A stretch of DNA of 64,000 nt from Ruegeria marisrubri (GTDB lineage: Bacteria > Pseudomonadota > Alphaproteobacteria > Rhodobacterales > Rhodobacteraceae). Made by a program: the position numbers and the translations under genes. The notes under the pieces are model-generated. The model did not search any database, was not told the DNA's origin, and worked only from the letters and a program-made list of their open reading frames with translations. Location: assembly GCF_001507595.1 (NCBI RefSeq), contig NZ_LQBQ01000036.1, forward strand, positions 124,001-188,000. Direction: 5' to 3'. This document shows positions 1 through 8,001 of the stretch, piece after piece; positions within the stretch are counted from its first letter, which is position 1, and every line of letters starts with the position of its first letter.

Positions 1-1532
1 AGCAGGGCAAAGGCCGAACCCTGCGCCACCGGGTCGCCGGGCTTCAGCCTGTCGCAAATCTCCGGATCGAGATGGCCATAGAGCGTATAGAAAGGATCGC
101 CCTCGGGCGTTTCGTGGTGCAGGATCACCACGCCGCCATAATCGAGATGCCCCGTGCGGTTCTCGACCGCCTCCACCCGCCCGCTGAGCGGCGCGTAAAG
201 CGTGGTTCCGGCGGGCGCAAAGACATCCACCGCCAGATGCACGGTGCGCCGGTCCGACGCCTTCCACGGCCCCTTGCGAAACGCCCCTTCGGTGTAGATC
301 AGGCGCGGCTCGTTGTAATAGCCTAGCCAGATCCCCTCGCCGAATTCCTCGCCGACGCGCGCGGCTTCCTCCAGCGGCATGTGGAACGGATCCCGCGGCC
401 AGGTCGAGTTCTCGACCGACAGCGACCCCATCGGCGCGTCCGACAGATCCTCTCCGAACAGCTGCGCGAACTCGCCGCGATGGTCGTTCAGATAGGCATG
501 GATGCGCTCGGCCCCGTCGGTCACCGGCAGATGGCAGGCCGCGCGCAGCCGGGCCGGCATCAGGCCGCCATTGACCGAGCCATTCTCCAGAAAGCGCCAG
601 GCGGGGGCTTGGCTGATCGTCACATAGGGATCATCGGGGTTCTCTGCCGCCATGAGGGTCGAGTTGACCACCGAAACCGCCAGCCGCATCCGCAGAAGCG
701 GCCAGATCAGATCGACTTCCTCCGGCGCGAGACGGTTGGCGGCGTGATAGCCGCTGACAAGCGCGGCCAGCGCCTGCTCGGGCCTGGGATGGTCGAGAAC
801 CACATAGGCCGCGGCAATCGCCACCTCACAGACCTTTGGCGCCGCACACATGTCGCCCAGGTCGATCAGGCCCGAGATACCGCGCCGCTCGCCCAACTCG
901 CCCTCGACCAGGATGTTGTAGTCGTTGGCATCGTTGTGGATGGCTTGTCTGGGCAGCTTGTCCAGCTTGTCCGAGATGGCGGCGAAACCCTCGGTGATGT
1001 CTTCCAGCAGCGCCCGGCGCATGGGATCGGCAACCGCGTCCAGCCTGTCCGCGATCCAGCCGGCCTGCATCAGATCCCACTTGAAATCCTCGCGATGCAA
1101 CTGCGGGTGCGAGAAGTGCTCCAGCGCGCGGTCGGTCGCCCCCAGAACGCGGCCCAGCCTGAGGATGAGTTCCTCCGACTTCGGCGCCGCTTTCGCATAG
1201 CACTGCCCCGGCAGGCGGTTCTGCAGCCAGACCAGTCGGACTGCTCCGCTCTCGTCGGCGATTTCGGGAAGGGCGCTTCCGTCCAGAGCATGGATCACGT
1301 CAGGAAAGGGCAGGCCGGGCGCCTCACGGGCAATATGTTCCAGCGCCTTGATCTGCAGATCTACCAGCCCCGCGTCGCAGCCGGCGCGCATCACCTTCAG
1401 CACGTAATCCTGCCCGTTCGTGGCCTGGGCCAGAAAGTTCAGGTCATATTCGCCGTCAAGCCGCGTCAGCCGGGTGTCCAGCCCCCAGAAGCGGCGCAGC
1501 GCATCCGCCCAGAATGTCGTCAAGTCGCTCAT
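1..1532 (-). CDS. APH-type kinase / M23 domain fusion protein, 5' part (partial at window edge)
   Basis: The first 510 codons of a minus-strand gene that runs off the left edge. From the ATG at 1532 the protein opens with an aminoglycoside/choline-kinase (APH) fold: it has the HNDANDYN catalytic loop (HxDxxxxN type) followed by GLIDLGDM, the metal-binding DFG equivalent. After about residue 380 comes an M23/LytM-like segment with HLAVDVFAP and YTLYGHLDP, the latter at roughly residues 485-493. Proteins of this order in rhodobacteria usually continue into a class-III PLP aminotransferase of about 1000 aa in total. That third domain lies outside the window and is inferred. In animals, separate kinase and PLP phospho-lyase proteins of these families degrade 5-hydroxylysine, so an amino-alcohol kinase/phospho-lyase role is possible. 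The start is supported by the domain beginning immediately. The gene lies downstream of the dehydrogenase at 1639-2511, separated by a hairpin repeat. Confidence 0.75.
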   Translation of the reverse strand, partial: MSDLTTFWADALRRFWGLDTRLTRLDGEYDLNFLAQATNGQDYVLKVMRAGCDAGLVDLQIKALEHIAREAPGLPFPDVIHALDGSALPEIADESGAVRLVWLQNRLPGQCYAKAAPKSEELILRLGRVLGATDRALEHFSHPQLHREDFKWDLMQAGWIADRLDAVADPMRRALLEDITEGFAAISDKLDKLPRQAIHNDANDYNILVEGELGERRGISGLIDLGDMCAAPKVCEVAIAAAYVVLDHPRPEQALAALVSGYHAANRLAPEEVDLIWPLLRMRLAVSVVNSTLMAAENPDDPYVTISQAPAWRFLENGSVNGGLMPARLRAACHLPVTDGAERIHAYLNDHRGEFAQLFGEDLSDAPMGSLSVENSTWPRDPFHMPLEEAARVGEEFGEGIWLGYYNEPRLIYTEGAFRKGPWKASDRRTVHLAVDVFAPAGTTLYAPLSGRVEAVENRTGHLDYGGVVILHHETPEGDPFYTLYGHLDPEICDRLKPGDPVAQGSAFAL

Positions 1533-1565
1533 GCAGTTCCCTGTCCCGAATGCATCGGGAATTCC

Positions 1566-1633
1566 TTCATCTGGCCCAAAATATCCTCGGGGGTGAATTG
1601 GCCCGACGGGCCAAGAGGGGGCAGACAGCCCCC
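1566..1633 (-). repeat. Composite intergenic hairpin repeat, copy 1
   Basis: Read on the minus strand, this 68-bp stretch holds a GGGGGC/GCCCCC hairpin (1617-1622 with 1628-1633), then a TTGGCCC/GGGCCAA hairpin with a 3-nt loop (1598-1614), then an unpaired tail CCCCCGAGGATATTTTGGGC ending in AGATGAA. The same order of parts recurs at 49825-49892. It lies just 3' of the dehydrogenase stop, as a terminator would, and is probably a dispersed rhodobacterial intergenic element. Confidence 0.55.
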
Positions 1634-1638
1634 TTGTC

Positions 1639-2511
1639 TCACCCCATGGCCCGCAGGCGCTTGATCAGTGACGAGGTATCCCAGCGCCCGCCGCCCATCT
1701 TCTGCACGTCCTTGTAGAACTGGTCCACCAGCGCGGTGACCGGCAACGAGGCCCCGGTCTCGTTGGCGGTCGACAGGCAGATCCCCAGATCCTTGCGCAT
1801 CCAGTCCACCGCGAAACCGTGATCGAAGTGATCGTCCAGCATGGTTTCATAGCGGTTCGACATCTGCCAACTGCCCGCGGCGCCCTGGCTGATGACTTCG
1901 ACGACGGCGCGCCCGTCGAGCCCGGCCTTCTCGGCGAAATGCAGCGCCTCGCTCAGGCCCTGAACAAGACCTGCGATGGCGATCTGGTTGCACATCTTGG
2001 TCATCTGGCCCGCGCCGCTGTCGCCGATGCGGCGGCAGATCCTGGCATAGACCTGCATGATCGGCTCGGCCTTGTCATAGGCCTCCTGGTCGCCGCCGCA
2101 CATGATCGACAGCACGCCGTTCTCGGCCCCCGCCTGACCGCCCGAGATCGGCGCATCGACAAAGGCGATGCCCTGCGCCTTGCCGGCCTCGTATAGTTCG
2201 CGGGTCACCTTGGCGGATACGGTGGTGTGGTCGACAAAGACCGCGCCCTTCTCCATGCCGTGAAACGCGCCACCTTCGCCGGTGCAGACCATGCGCAGGT
2301 CGTCGTCATTGCCGACGCAGGCCATGACGAACTCGGCCCCCCGCGCGGCCTCTTCCGGGGTCGAGGCCATCGCCCCGCCATGCTGCTTGACCCAGGCCTC
2401 GGCCTTGGAGGCGGTGCGGTTGTAGACGGTGACGTCGTGGCCCGCGGCCTGAAGGTGCCCGGCCATGGGATAGCCCATGACGCCGAGGCCAAGAAATGCG
2501 ACTTTTGCCAT
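1639..2511 (-). CDS. NAD(P)-dependent beta-hydroxyacid dehydrogenase (3-hydroxyisobutyrate dehydrogenase / tartronate semialdehyde reductase family)
   Basis: A 290-aa cytosolic oxidoreductase. It begins with the dinucleotide-binding loop FLGLGVMGYPMAGHL (residues about 5-19). The substrate-site signature FVDAPISGGQAGA follows near residue 118. GQMTKMCNQ near residue 168 carries the catalytic Lys. Its length is the family norm (about 290). The ATG at 2511 was chosen because the Rossmann loop starts at once and a GAGAGGATC ribosome site sits 5 nt upstream; the frame stays open further upstream but without recognisable sequence. The enzyme would interconvert a 3-hydroxyacid and its semialdehyde. 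The exact substrate (3-hydroxyisobutyrate, glycerate, or another) cannot be read from motifs. It is 98 nt from the next operon and may be transcribed with it. Confidence 0.88.
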   Translation of the reverse strand: MAKVAFLGLGVMGYPMAGHLQAAGHDVTVYNRTASKAEAWVKQHGGAMASTPEEAARGAEFVMACVGNDDDLRMVCTGEGGAFHGMEKGAVFVDHTTVSAKVTRELYEAGKAQGIAFVDAPISGGQAGAENGVLSIMCGGDQEAYDKAEPIMQVYARICRRIGDSGAGQMTKMCNQIAIAGLVQGLSEALHFAEKAGLDGRAVVEVISQGAAGSWQMSNRYETMLDDHFDHGFAVDWMRKDLGICLSTANETGASLPVTALVDQFYKDVQKMGGGRWDTSSLIKRLRAMG

Positions 2512-2609
2512 TTTGGTGATCCTCTCGGCTGCCGGCCTCTCCCCCGGCCGGTTTGGTCGCCAAAGACAAAGCAAAGCTGGCGGCAAAGGGCAACCCCGCG
2601 CAGAGAATA

Positions 2610-3368
2610 TCAGGCGCCGTCGATCCGTCGCTCCATCAGCCGCTGATAGAGGCCGGGCGACAGCCGGTTGATCAGCCACGCCGCCTTTGCCACCCGGCCC
2701 ACGGGGATCATCGGGCGCGACTTCTCCATACCGCGCAGGATCGCCTCGGCCGCCGCCTCGGGCGTCATCGGGTCCACGTCGTCACCGGCCGAGCCCGGGC
2801 GGGCGGTGCCATCCGCCTGTGGCCCGCCGTCGCCGGGGTTGGTCGAGACGAAAGCCGGGGCGGCGATCAGGGTGCGCACGCCATGCGCCCTTTCCTCGGA
2901 GCGCAGCGACTTGAAGAACCCCTCCAGCGCGTGTTTCGACGCGGCATAGGCTGTCCGGTGATAGAGCGGCGCAAAGCCCGCGACCGATGAGATCGCCAGA
3001 TGCGTGCCGCGCGCGGCCCGGATAGGCTGCAGAAAGGCGCGGGCCAGCGCCACGGCAGAAAAATAGTTGATCTCGAACACCCTGCGATGCCCGGCCTCGT
3101 CCGCCGCTTCGAACGGCCCGATCTGCGTGATGCCCGCGTTGTAGATCACCAGATCGATCGCTTCGCAGAGACCAAGGATCTCCGATACGCGCTCGGCCAG
3201 TTGCCCCGCATCCGTCAGGTCGCAGGGCAGCGGGATCTGGGTGGGCGTCCGCTCGAGCCCCGAGATGTCCAGGTCCAGCAGAACGACACGCCAGCCTCTT
3301 CTCTGCAATCCGGTCGAAAGCGCCCGGCCAAGCCCGCCCGCGCCGCCCGATATGACGGCCGTCTTCAC
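2610..3368 (-). CDS. SDR family oxidoreductase
   Basis: A 252-aa classical short-chain dehydrogenase. It shows the cofactor loop SGGAGGLGRAL near residue 8, NAG at about 90, and the catalytic Ser (ISSVAG) with the YAASK pair at about 150-155. The start is taken as the GTG at 3368. It overlaps the epimerase stop by 4 nt (GTGA) and places the Rossmann motif correctly; no upstream in-frame start gives a sensible N-terminus. It is the last gene of the overlapping run flavin monooxygenase - transporter - epimerase - SDR, so it probably handles an alcohol/ketone intermediate of that pathway. Substrate unknown. Confidence 0.85.
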   Translation of the reverse strand: MKTAVISGGAGGLGRALSTGLQRRGWRVVLLDLDISGLERTPTQIPLPCDLTDAGQLAERVSEILGLCEAIDLVIYNAGITQIGPFEAADEAGHRRVFEINYFSAVALARAFLQPIRAARGTHLAISSVAGFAPLYHRTAYAASKHALEGFFKSLRSEERAHGVRTLIAAPAFVSTNPGDGGPQADGTARPGSAGDDVDPMTPEAAAEAILRGMEKSRPMIPVGRVAKAAWLINRLSPGLYQRLMERRIDGA

Positions 3369-4297
3369 AGACCTGCCTGCCGCTTCCACAGGTCGAACAC
3401 CTCGGCACTGGTCTTTTCCGGGGCGTAACCGAACTCGGACTTCAGCGCGGTGTTGTCCAGAACCGGGCGGTATTGCAGAAAGCGCACCTGCTCCGGCCCG
3501 TATTGCGACAGGCCCAAGGGGCGCGCCACGGCCAGCGCGGCCTTCAGCCCCCACGCGGGCAAGCGCAGCACGGGCTTGTTCATGGCTCGCGCCAGATCGG
3601 CAACGCCCATGACGCCATCCCCGGCGACGTTGTAGATGCCCGGCGGGCCGTCGGTGGCCGCCCGCTTGAGGATGCGGGCCAGATCGCGGGTCCAGATGAA
3701 CACGAAGGGGCTTTCGCTGCCCGACACCGCCAGCAGGCGGGGCTTGTGAAACAGGGCGGTGATCTGGTTTTCCGTCTCTTCCCCCAGAACGGTCCCGACC
3801 CGCAGGACGACCTGTTCCAGATGGGGTGCCGTGCGGCGGGCCTCGGCCAGCATCTCTTCGACCTGGCGCTTGTGGTCGGAATAGGCGAACTCCCGGTTCC
3901 CGCGCAGCGGGTCGGTCTCGCGCAGCGGCACCGGGTTGTCCGGGTGATAGCCATAGGCCGCGCCCGAGGACGTAACGACCAGTCGCCTGACCCCATGCGC
4001 CAGCGCGGCGTCCAGCACCTTGCGGGTGCCTTCGACATCGACCCGATAGGCGGCCTCGCGACTCATGCCCTTGGGGGGCGTGACGATCGAGGCGAGGTGA
4101 ACGATCACGTCCGGCCTGACCTTGCGGATCACGCGCTCGGGTTCGCCGGTCGTCACGTCCATTCGGGCATAGGCGATGCCGTCGGGCAGGGGGCAGGGGC
4201 GGTGGATGTCGGTGGCAAAGACCTCGGCCTCGGCCAGTTCCTCCAGCAGGGCGCGCCCCACCATTCCGGCGGCGCCGGTGATCAGGATGCGGGTCAT
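3365..4297 (-). CDS. NAD-dependent epimerase/dehydratase family protein (extended SDR)
   Basis: A 310-aa extended SDR with the N-terminal loop ITGAAGMVGRAL (residues 6-17), VTSSGAAYG near residue 108 and the catalytic YSDHK near residue 140. This family acts on nucleotide sugars or, in several subgroups, on steroid, isoprenoid or phenylpropanoid alcohols. Third gene of a translationally coupled operon: it shares ATGA with the transporter upstream and GTGA with the SDR downstream. Coupling to a flavin monooxygenase and a BASS transporter makes a catabolic role on a small hydrophobic substrate more likely than sugar-nucleotide metabolism, but that is inference. Confidence 0.85.
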   Translation of the reverse strand: MTRILITGAAGMVGRALLEELAEAEVFATDIHRPCPLPDGIAYARMDVTTGEPERVIRKVRPDVIVHLASIVTPPKGMSREAAYRVDVEGTRKVLDAALAHGVRRLVVTSSGAAYGYHPDNPVPLRETDPLRGNREFAYSDHKRQVEEMLAEARRTAPHLEQVVLRVGTVLGEETENQITALFHKPRLLAVSGSESPFVFIWTRDLARILKRAATDGPPGIYNVAGDGVMGVADLARAMNKPVLRLPAWGLKAALAVARPLGLSQYGPEQVRFLQYRPVLDNTALKSEFGYAPEKTSAEVFDLWKRQAGL

Positions 4298-5196
4298 CTG
4301 GCGGCCTCGGTCCGGGCCATGAGGCCGGCAAGGCCGATGCCGGAAATGGCGTGCCAGATGCCCCAGAAGGCCGCCACCACGGCCATGCCTCCGAGGCCGT
4401 GGAAAAAGCCGAAGATCAGCACCAGGCCCAGCCCCGAATTCTGGATGCCGGTCTCGATCGTGATGGCGCGGCGATCATAGGGGGGCAGCCGGGTCAGAGT
4501 GGCCACAACCCAACCACCCCCCAGAGCCAGGGCATTGTGAAGGATCACAAGCCCGGCGACGGCTCCGGCGAAGGCCAGGAAGAAATTCCAGTTGGCCGCC
4601 AGAGCGAGAATGATGAAAGCAAAGAAAATGCCCATGGACAGGTATTGCAGAGGCCGCCGCAGCCTCTGGGTGATATCCGGCCGGTGCCGGTTCAGCGTGA
4701 TGCCGAGCGCCAGCGGCAGCAGAAGCATCAGTCCGACCGTGATGGCGATCTGCGCCGGGTCGATCTCGGTACGTTGCAGGATTTCGCGCGTCGGCGCATA
4801 GAGCCCGCCCCAAAACGCGATGTTGAACGGGGTCATGACGATCGCGGCGACGGTGGCGAAAGCGGTCAGCGAAACAGACAGCGCCGCGTTTCCCCCCGCG
4901 CGATGGGTGATGAAATTCGAGATGTTGCCGCCCGGACAGGCCGCCACCAGGATCAGGCCCAGCGCGATCGAAGGGCGCGGCTCGGCCAGCCAGACCAGCG
5001 CGAAGGTCAGAATGGGCAGCACCGCGAATTGCGAGAACAGGCCGACCACGACCGGCTTGGGTGCGCGGCGCAGGCGGTTGAAATCCTGCGGCGTCAGGTC
5101 GATCGCGACCGAGAACATGACCACCGCCAGGATGGCGTTCAGCAGCAACATCGAGGCCGGGCTGAAATTCAGCGTGATCTCGTCGATGCCGGTCAT
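4294..5196 (-). CDS. Bile acid:sodium symporter (BASS) family transporter
   Basis: A 300-aa integral membrane protein with about nine to ten hydrophobic segments. It contains the family landmarks ACPGGNISNFITHRAGGN (about residues 85-102) and GIQNSGLGLVLIFG (about 250-263), which form the crossed helix breaks and sodium/substrate site. BASS proteins import bile acids, pantoate, pyruvate or other organic anions with sodium. It is tightly coupled to the flavin monooxygenase upstream (4-nt overlap 5193-5196) and the epimerase downstream. It therefore probably carries the substrate or product of this pathway across the inner membrane. Confidence 0.9.
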   Translation of the reverse strand: MTGIDEITLNFSPASMLLLNAILAVVMFSVAIDLTPQDFNRLRRAPKPVVVGLFSQFAVLPILTFALVWLAEPRPSIALGLILVAACPGGNISNFITHRAGGNAALSVSLTAFATVAAIVMTPFNIAFWGGLYAPTREILQRTEIDPAQIAITVGLMLLLPLALGITLNRHRPDITQRLRRPLQYLSMGIFFAFIILALAANWNFFLAFAGAVAGLVILHNALALGGGWVVATLTRLPPYDRRAITIETGIQNSGLGLVLIFGFFHGLGGMAVVAAFWGIWHAISGIGLAGLMARTEAAR

Positions 5197-6509
5197 GCCG
5201 CCGCCTTCCGCATCCGGTCGATCCAGCCGGTGACGGTCTTGCGATAGGTGGCCTTGTCCACGTAATAGGCCATCCGGGCGAGCTTGAGGTAATTCATCCC
5301 GCCGGTCGCACGCTCGAACCGGCCGGATTTTGTGGCCTTCAACTCGGCCGCCACCGGGCAGCCGTTCTGCAGCCCCTTGATGTAACGCGCCACCAATTCG
5401 GCCTGCTCGTGGCGGCCCTGCCAGCCAAGGCCGGTTGCCTCGACCATGCCCAGAACGAAAAGGTCGTCGCGTTCCGGGTGCATCGCGTTGAGATAGAGAT
5501 GCGGCGCGTCGCCCTGCCAGTTCAGAAGATCCCGGTCGATGAACGGGTAATGCAGCTTGTAGCCGGTCGCGGCGAGGATCATGTCGTACTCGTCGCTGTG
5601 CCCGTCCCGGAAATAGACGGTCTTGCCTTCGATCTGCTCGATATCCGGCCGGACCCGCAGATCCCCGTGGCCCGCGTGATACAGCACCAGCGAGTTCACG
5701 ACCGGGTGACTTTCATAGAGTTTGTAGTCGGGTTTCGGAAAGCCGTATTTCTGGGGATTGCCGACGAACCAGCCCAGGATCAGCCCGTCGATCCGGCGCT
5801 TGAGCCACATGGGCAGGCGGATCCTGCCGCCGATCGTGTCGGCGGGCCTGCCGAAGACGTATTTGGGGACGAAGTAGTAACCCCTGCGCATGGACAGATC
5901 GCAGCGCACCGCGTGGTGAATGGCGTCCACGGCGATATCGCAGCCCGAGTTTCCGCCACCGACGATCAGAACCCGCTTGCCCTCGAGCTGGTCGGGATAG
6001 CGGTAGGCCGAGGAATGGATCAACTCGCCGTCGAACCGGCCGGGGAACTCGGGCATGTTGGGCTCGGACAGGGTGCCGTTTGCGATCAGGACGCCGGCGA
6101 AGTCCTGTCTGTGCTCGCCCTCCTTGTCGCGCCAGGTGACGCGCCACCCGTCGCCGGGGCCGCCAAGTGGTGCGACTTCGGTGACTTCGGAATTGAAGCG
6201 GAAATGCTCACGCAGTCCGAAACGGTCGGCGAAGGCGTGAAAATAGTTCTTCATCGCGCGGTGCGAGGGGTATTCGGCAACCGACGCGTCCATCGGAAAG
6301 TCGGTGAACTCGGTCATCCTCTTGGACGAGATCAGGTGTGCGGTCTCGTACATGGTCGATTTCGGGCCGTCGATGTCCCACAGGCCGCCCACGTCCGAAT
6401 GCAGCTCGAAGCCCTGGAACGGGATGCCTTGCTCGGCAAGCACCTTTGCGGCAGCCAGACCCATCGGGCCCGCGCCGATCAAGGCATAGGCCCCGCTCGT
6501 TTCAACCAT
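5193..6509 (-). CDS. Flavin-containing monooxygenase (FMO / Baeyer-Villiger-like class B)
   Basis: A 438-aa FAD/NADPH monooxygenase. It has the FAD loop LIGAGPMGLAAAK at residues 10-22 and the FMO fingerprint FDGELIHSSAY (FxGxxxHxxxY) at about 160-170. A second nucleotide loop, VLIVGGGNSGCDIA, follows at about 181-194. FMOs insert one oxygen into soft N/S centres or ketones. Roseobacter trimethylamine monooxygenase belongs to the same superfamily, but I see no basis to call Tmm here. A strong GGGAGG site precedes the ATG. It is the first gene of a four-gene overlapping operon and faces a TetR gene across a perfect palindrome, so it is probably repressed by that TetR protein. Confidence 0.88.
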   Translation of the reverse strand: MVETSGAYALIGAGPMGLAAAKVLAEQGIPFQGFELHSDVGGLWDIDGPKSTMYETAHLISSKRMTEFTDFPMDASVAEYPSHRAMKNYFHAFADRFGLREHFRFNSEVTEVAPLGGPGDGWRVTWRDKEGEHRQDFAGVLIANGTLSEPNMPEFPGRFDGELIHSSAYRYPDQLEGKRVLIVGGGNSGCDIAVDAIHHAVRCDLSMRRGYYFVPKYVFGRPADTIGGRIRLPMWLKRRIDGLILGWFVGNPQKYGFPKPDYKLYESHPVVNSLVLYHAGHGDLRVRPDIEQIEGKTVYFRDGHSDEYDMILAATGYKLHYPFIDRDLLNWQGDAPHLYLNAMHPERDDLFVLGMVEATGLGWQGRHEQAELVARYIKGLQNGCPVAAELKATKSGRFERATGGMNYLKLARMAYYVDKATYRKTVTGWIDRMRKAAA

Positions 6510-6535
6510 GTTTCCTCCCGTTTGCGACGCTTAAC

Positions 6536-6551
6536 TTGAACGATCGTTCAA
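6536..6551. promoter_or_regulatory. Perfect 16-bp palindromic operator in the FMO/tetR divergent promoter
   Basis: TTGAACGATCGTTCAA is a perfect inverted repeat in the 53-bp gap between the divergent flavin monooxygenase and TetR genes. Its size and position, overlapping where both promoters must lie, fit a TetR-family dimer site controlling both directions. The binding protein is inferred from adjacency. Confidence 0.75.
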
Positions 6552-6562
6552 TCTAAGGCAAG

Positions 6563-7243
6563 ATGTTTCTCATGACCGCCAAAGCCGATGAAAAACAACG
6601 CAAAAGAGCGCCGTCCAAGCGGTCGCTGCAGACCAAGGCGCGGATTCTCGACGCGGCAGAGCAGGTTTTTGCAGCGAGGGGATTCGAGGGCGCGTCGATC
6701 CGCGACATAGCGGCTCTGGCCGAGGTACCTCTGGGGCTGGTCAGCCATCACGGCGGCAGCAAGGAAGAGTTGTTTCATCAGGCGGTCGCGCGGCGCGCCA
6801 AGGAGCTTTCGAGACTCCGGATCGAGAAGCTGGAGGCACGCAAGGCGCTTGGCCCGGTTTCGATGCGGGATGTTCTGGATTGCTTCGTTCGGCCCTATGT
6901 CTCGCTGGCGCAGACGCCGGGAACGGGGTGGATGGCCTATGGCCGCCTCGTGGCGCATGTGTCGGCCGATCCACGCTGGCGCACCATCACCGCCGAGTGT
7001 TTCGACCCGATCGCGCAGCGGTTCATCGACGAGGTCGCGGCCCTGTTTCCCGGCGTGGACAAGGCGCTGGTGGCGGCCGGGCATGTCTATACGGTTGCCG
7101 CCACGCTGGCCTATCTGAACAGTGTCTGGCGGATCGAGGATCTGGCCGCCGGCGCGCCAGAGGCCAACGCGGCCGGGATCGACAGGCTTGTCGATTTCTG
7201 CGTGGCGGGCACCGAGGCGATGATCGCCCGCGGCAGCGCCTGA
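6563..7243 (+). CDS. TetR/AcrR family transcriptional regulator
   Basis: A 226-aa regulator. After a basic N-terminal tail, the TetR helix-turn-helix region runs from about residue 26 (TKARILDAAEQVFAARGF) through SIRDIAALAEVPLGLVSHHG to about residue 75. The ligand-binding domain follows. The ATG at 6563 has AAGG 6 nt upstream; a second ATG at 6572 is possible and would drop three residues. The transcript leader would be very short, because the palindrome at 6536-6551 sits just upstream. It is divergent from the monooxygenase operon and so likely its repressor and its own. Confidence 0.88.
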   Translation: MFLMTAKADEKQRKRAPSKRSLQTKARILDAAEQVFAARGFEGASIRDIAALAEVPLGLVSHHGGSKEELFHQAVARRAKELSRLRIEKLEARKALGPVSMRDVLDCFVRPYVSLAQTPGTGWMAYGRLVAHVSADPRWRTITAECFDPIAQRFIDEVAALFPGVDKALVAAGHVYTVAATLAYLNSVWRIEDLAAGAPEANAAGIDRLVDFCVAGTEAMIARGSA

Positions 7244-7253
7244 GACTCCGGCG

Positions 7254-7994
7254 TCAAAAGCGCGGATCGCCCAACTCGGGATCGAACCTGCGCGGCATCA
7301 GCCCGGCCTGAAACCACTGGATCATGGAATGGATCGAATAGACCGGCAGGCCGGTGCGTTTGCGGATGTCGGCGGCATAGGGAACCATGTTGGTGCATTC
7401 CAGCACGATGGCACCCGCATCCGGTTCACCCGCAACGATTTCATCGGCGGCATCCAGCATGTCCTGCCGGCAGGCGGCAAAGTCGATCTCAAGCGCATCG
7501 CCGAGGATGCCCCGCGTAAACGCCTTGCCGGCATCCGTGCCATAGACCGGCGTGTCCAGCGGCACCCCGGCGGCTGTCAGGTGGGCATCGGTCAGAGTGG
7601 CCTTGGAGATCGTCAGGATCACGGTCCTTTTGCCCGGCGGCAGCAGGGCCTGCACCATTGGCACCTGCATCAGCGACGACGTGGCCACCGGCACGCCCAA
7701 GGCCTCGCGCAATTCGTTCTGCACCAGCGCCAGGAAGCCGCAATTGGTGGTGATCCCGTCGGCCCCCATCGCCACCAGGTCACGACCTGCGTCGATGAAG
7801 GCGTCCAGCAGGGCGCGCGGGTCGCCGCGCACCACCTTGTCGGGCGAGGCGCCGCGCACCACCCGGTAATGCACCGGAAACGGCCAGGTCATCGCGTTGC
7901 CCATGTCGCCGGGGATACGCGGAAAGCGCGTCTCCAGCATCAGGATGCCGACGGTGGCGCCAAAGACGGTTTTTCCTCCGGTTTGAACGGACAT
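7254..7994 (-). CDS. Aspartate/glutamate racemase family protein
   Basis: A 246-aa member of the Asp/Glu/hydantoin racemase superfamily. It has two cysteine motifs, TTNCGF near residue 85 and VLECTNM near residue 196, which supply the two-base racemase/isomerase centre. GILMLETRFPRI and HYRVVRG near the N-terminus are typical of a subgroup annotated only as aspartate/glutamate racemase family. ATG 7994 was chosen over upstream in-frame starts because GAGG lies 5 nt before it. The gene follows the GntR regulator by 7 nt, so the two are probably one transcript. The convergent tail is 10 nt from the TetR stop. Substrate unknown; the neighbouring ThDP enzyme may act on the same compound. Confidence 0.8.
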   Translation of the reverse strand: MSVQTGGKTVFGATVGILMLETRFPRIPGDMGNAMTWPFPVHYRVVRGASPDKVVRGDPRALLDAFIDAGRDLVAMGADGITTNCGFLALVQNELREALGVPVATSSLMQVPMVQALLPPGKRTVILTISKATLTDAHLTAAGVPLDTPVYGTDAGKAFTRGILGDALEIDFAACRQDMLDAADEIVAGEPDAGAIVLECTNMVPYAADIRKRTGLPVYSIHSMIQWFQAGLMPRRFDPELGDPRF

Positions 7995-8001
7995 GGGAAC
8001 C

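Noticed and set aside
381..1664. Long plus-strand open frame opposite the APH/M23 gene
   Set aside because: Composition is a typical Arg/Gln/His-rich antisense shadow of a high-GC gene; the minus strand has recognisable kinase and M23 motifs.
5193..6509. Trimethylamine monooxygenase (tmm)
   Set aside because: Superfamily motifs are present but nothing specific for Tmm, and no TMAO-metabolism genes are nearby.
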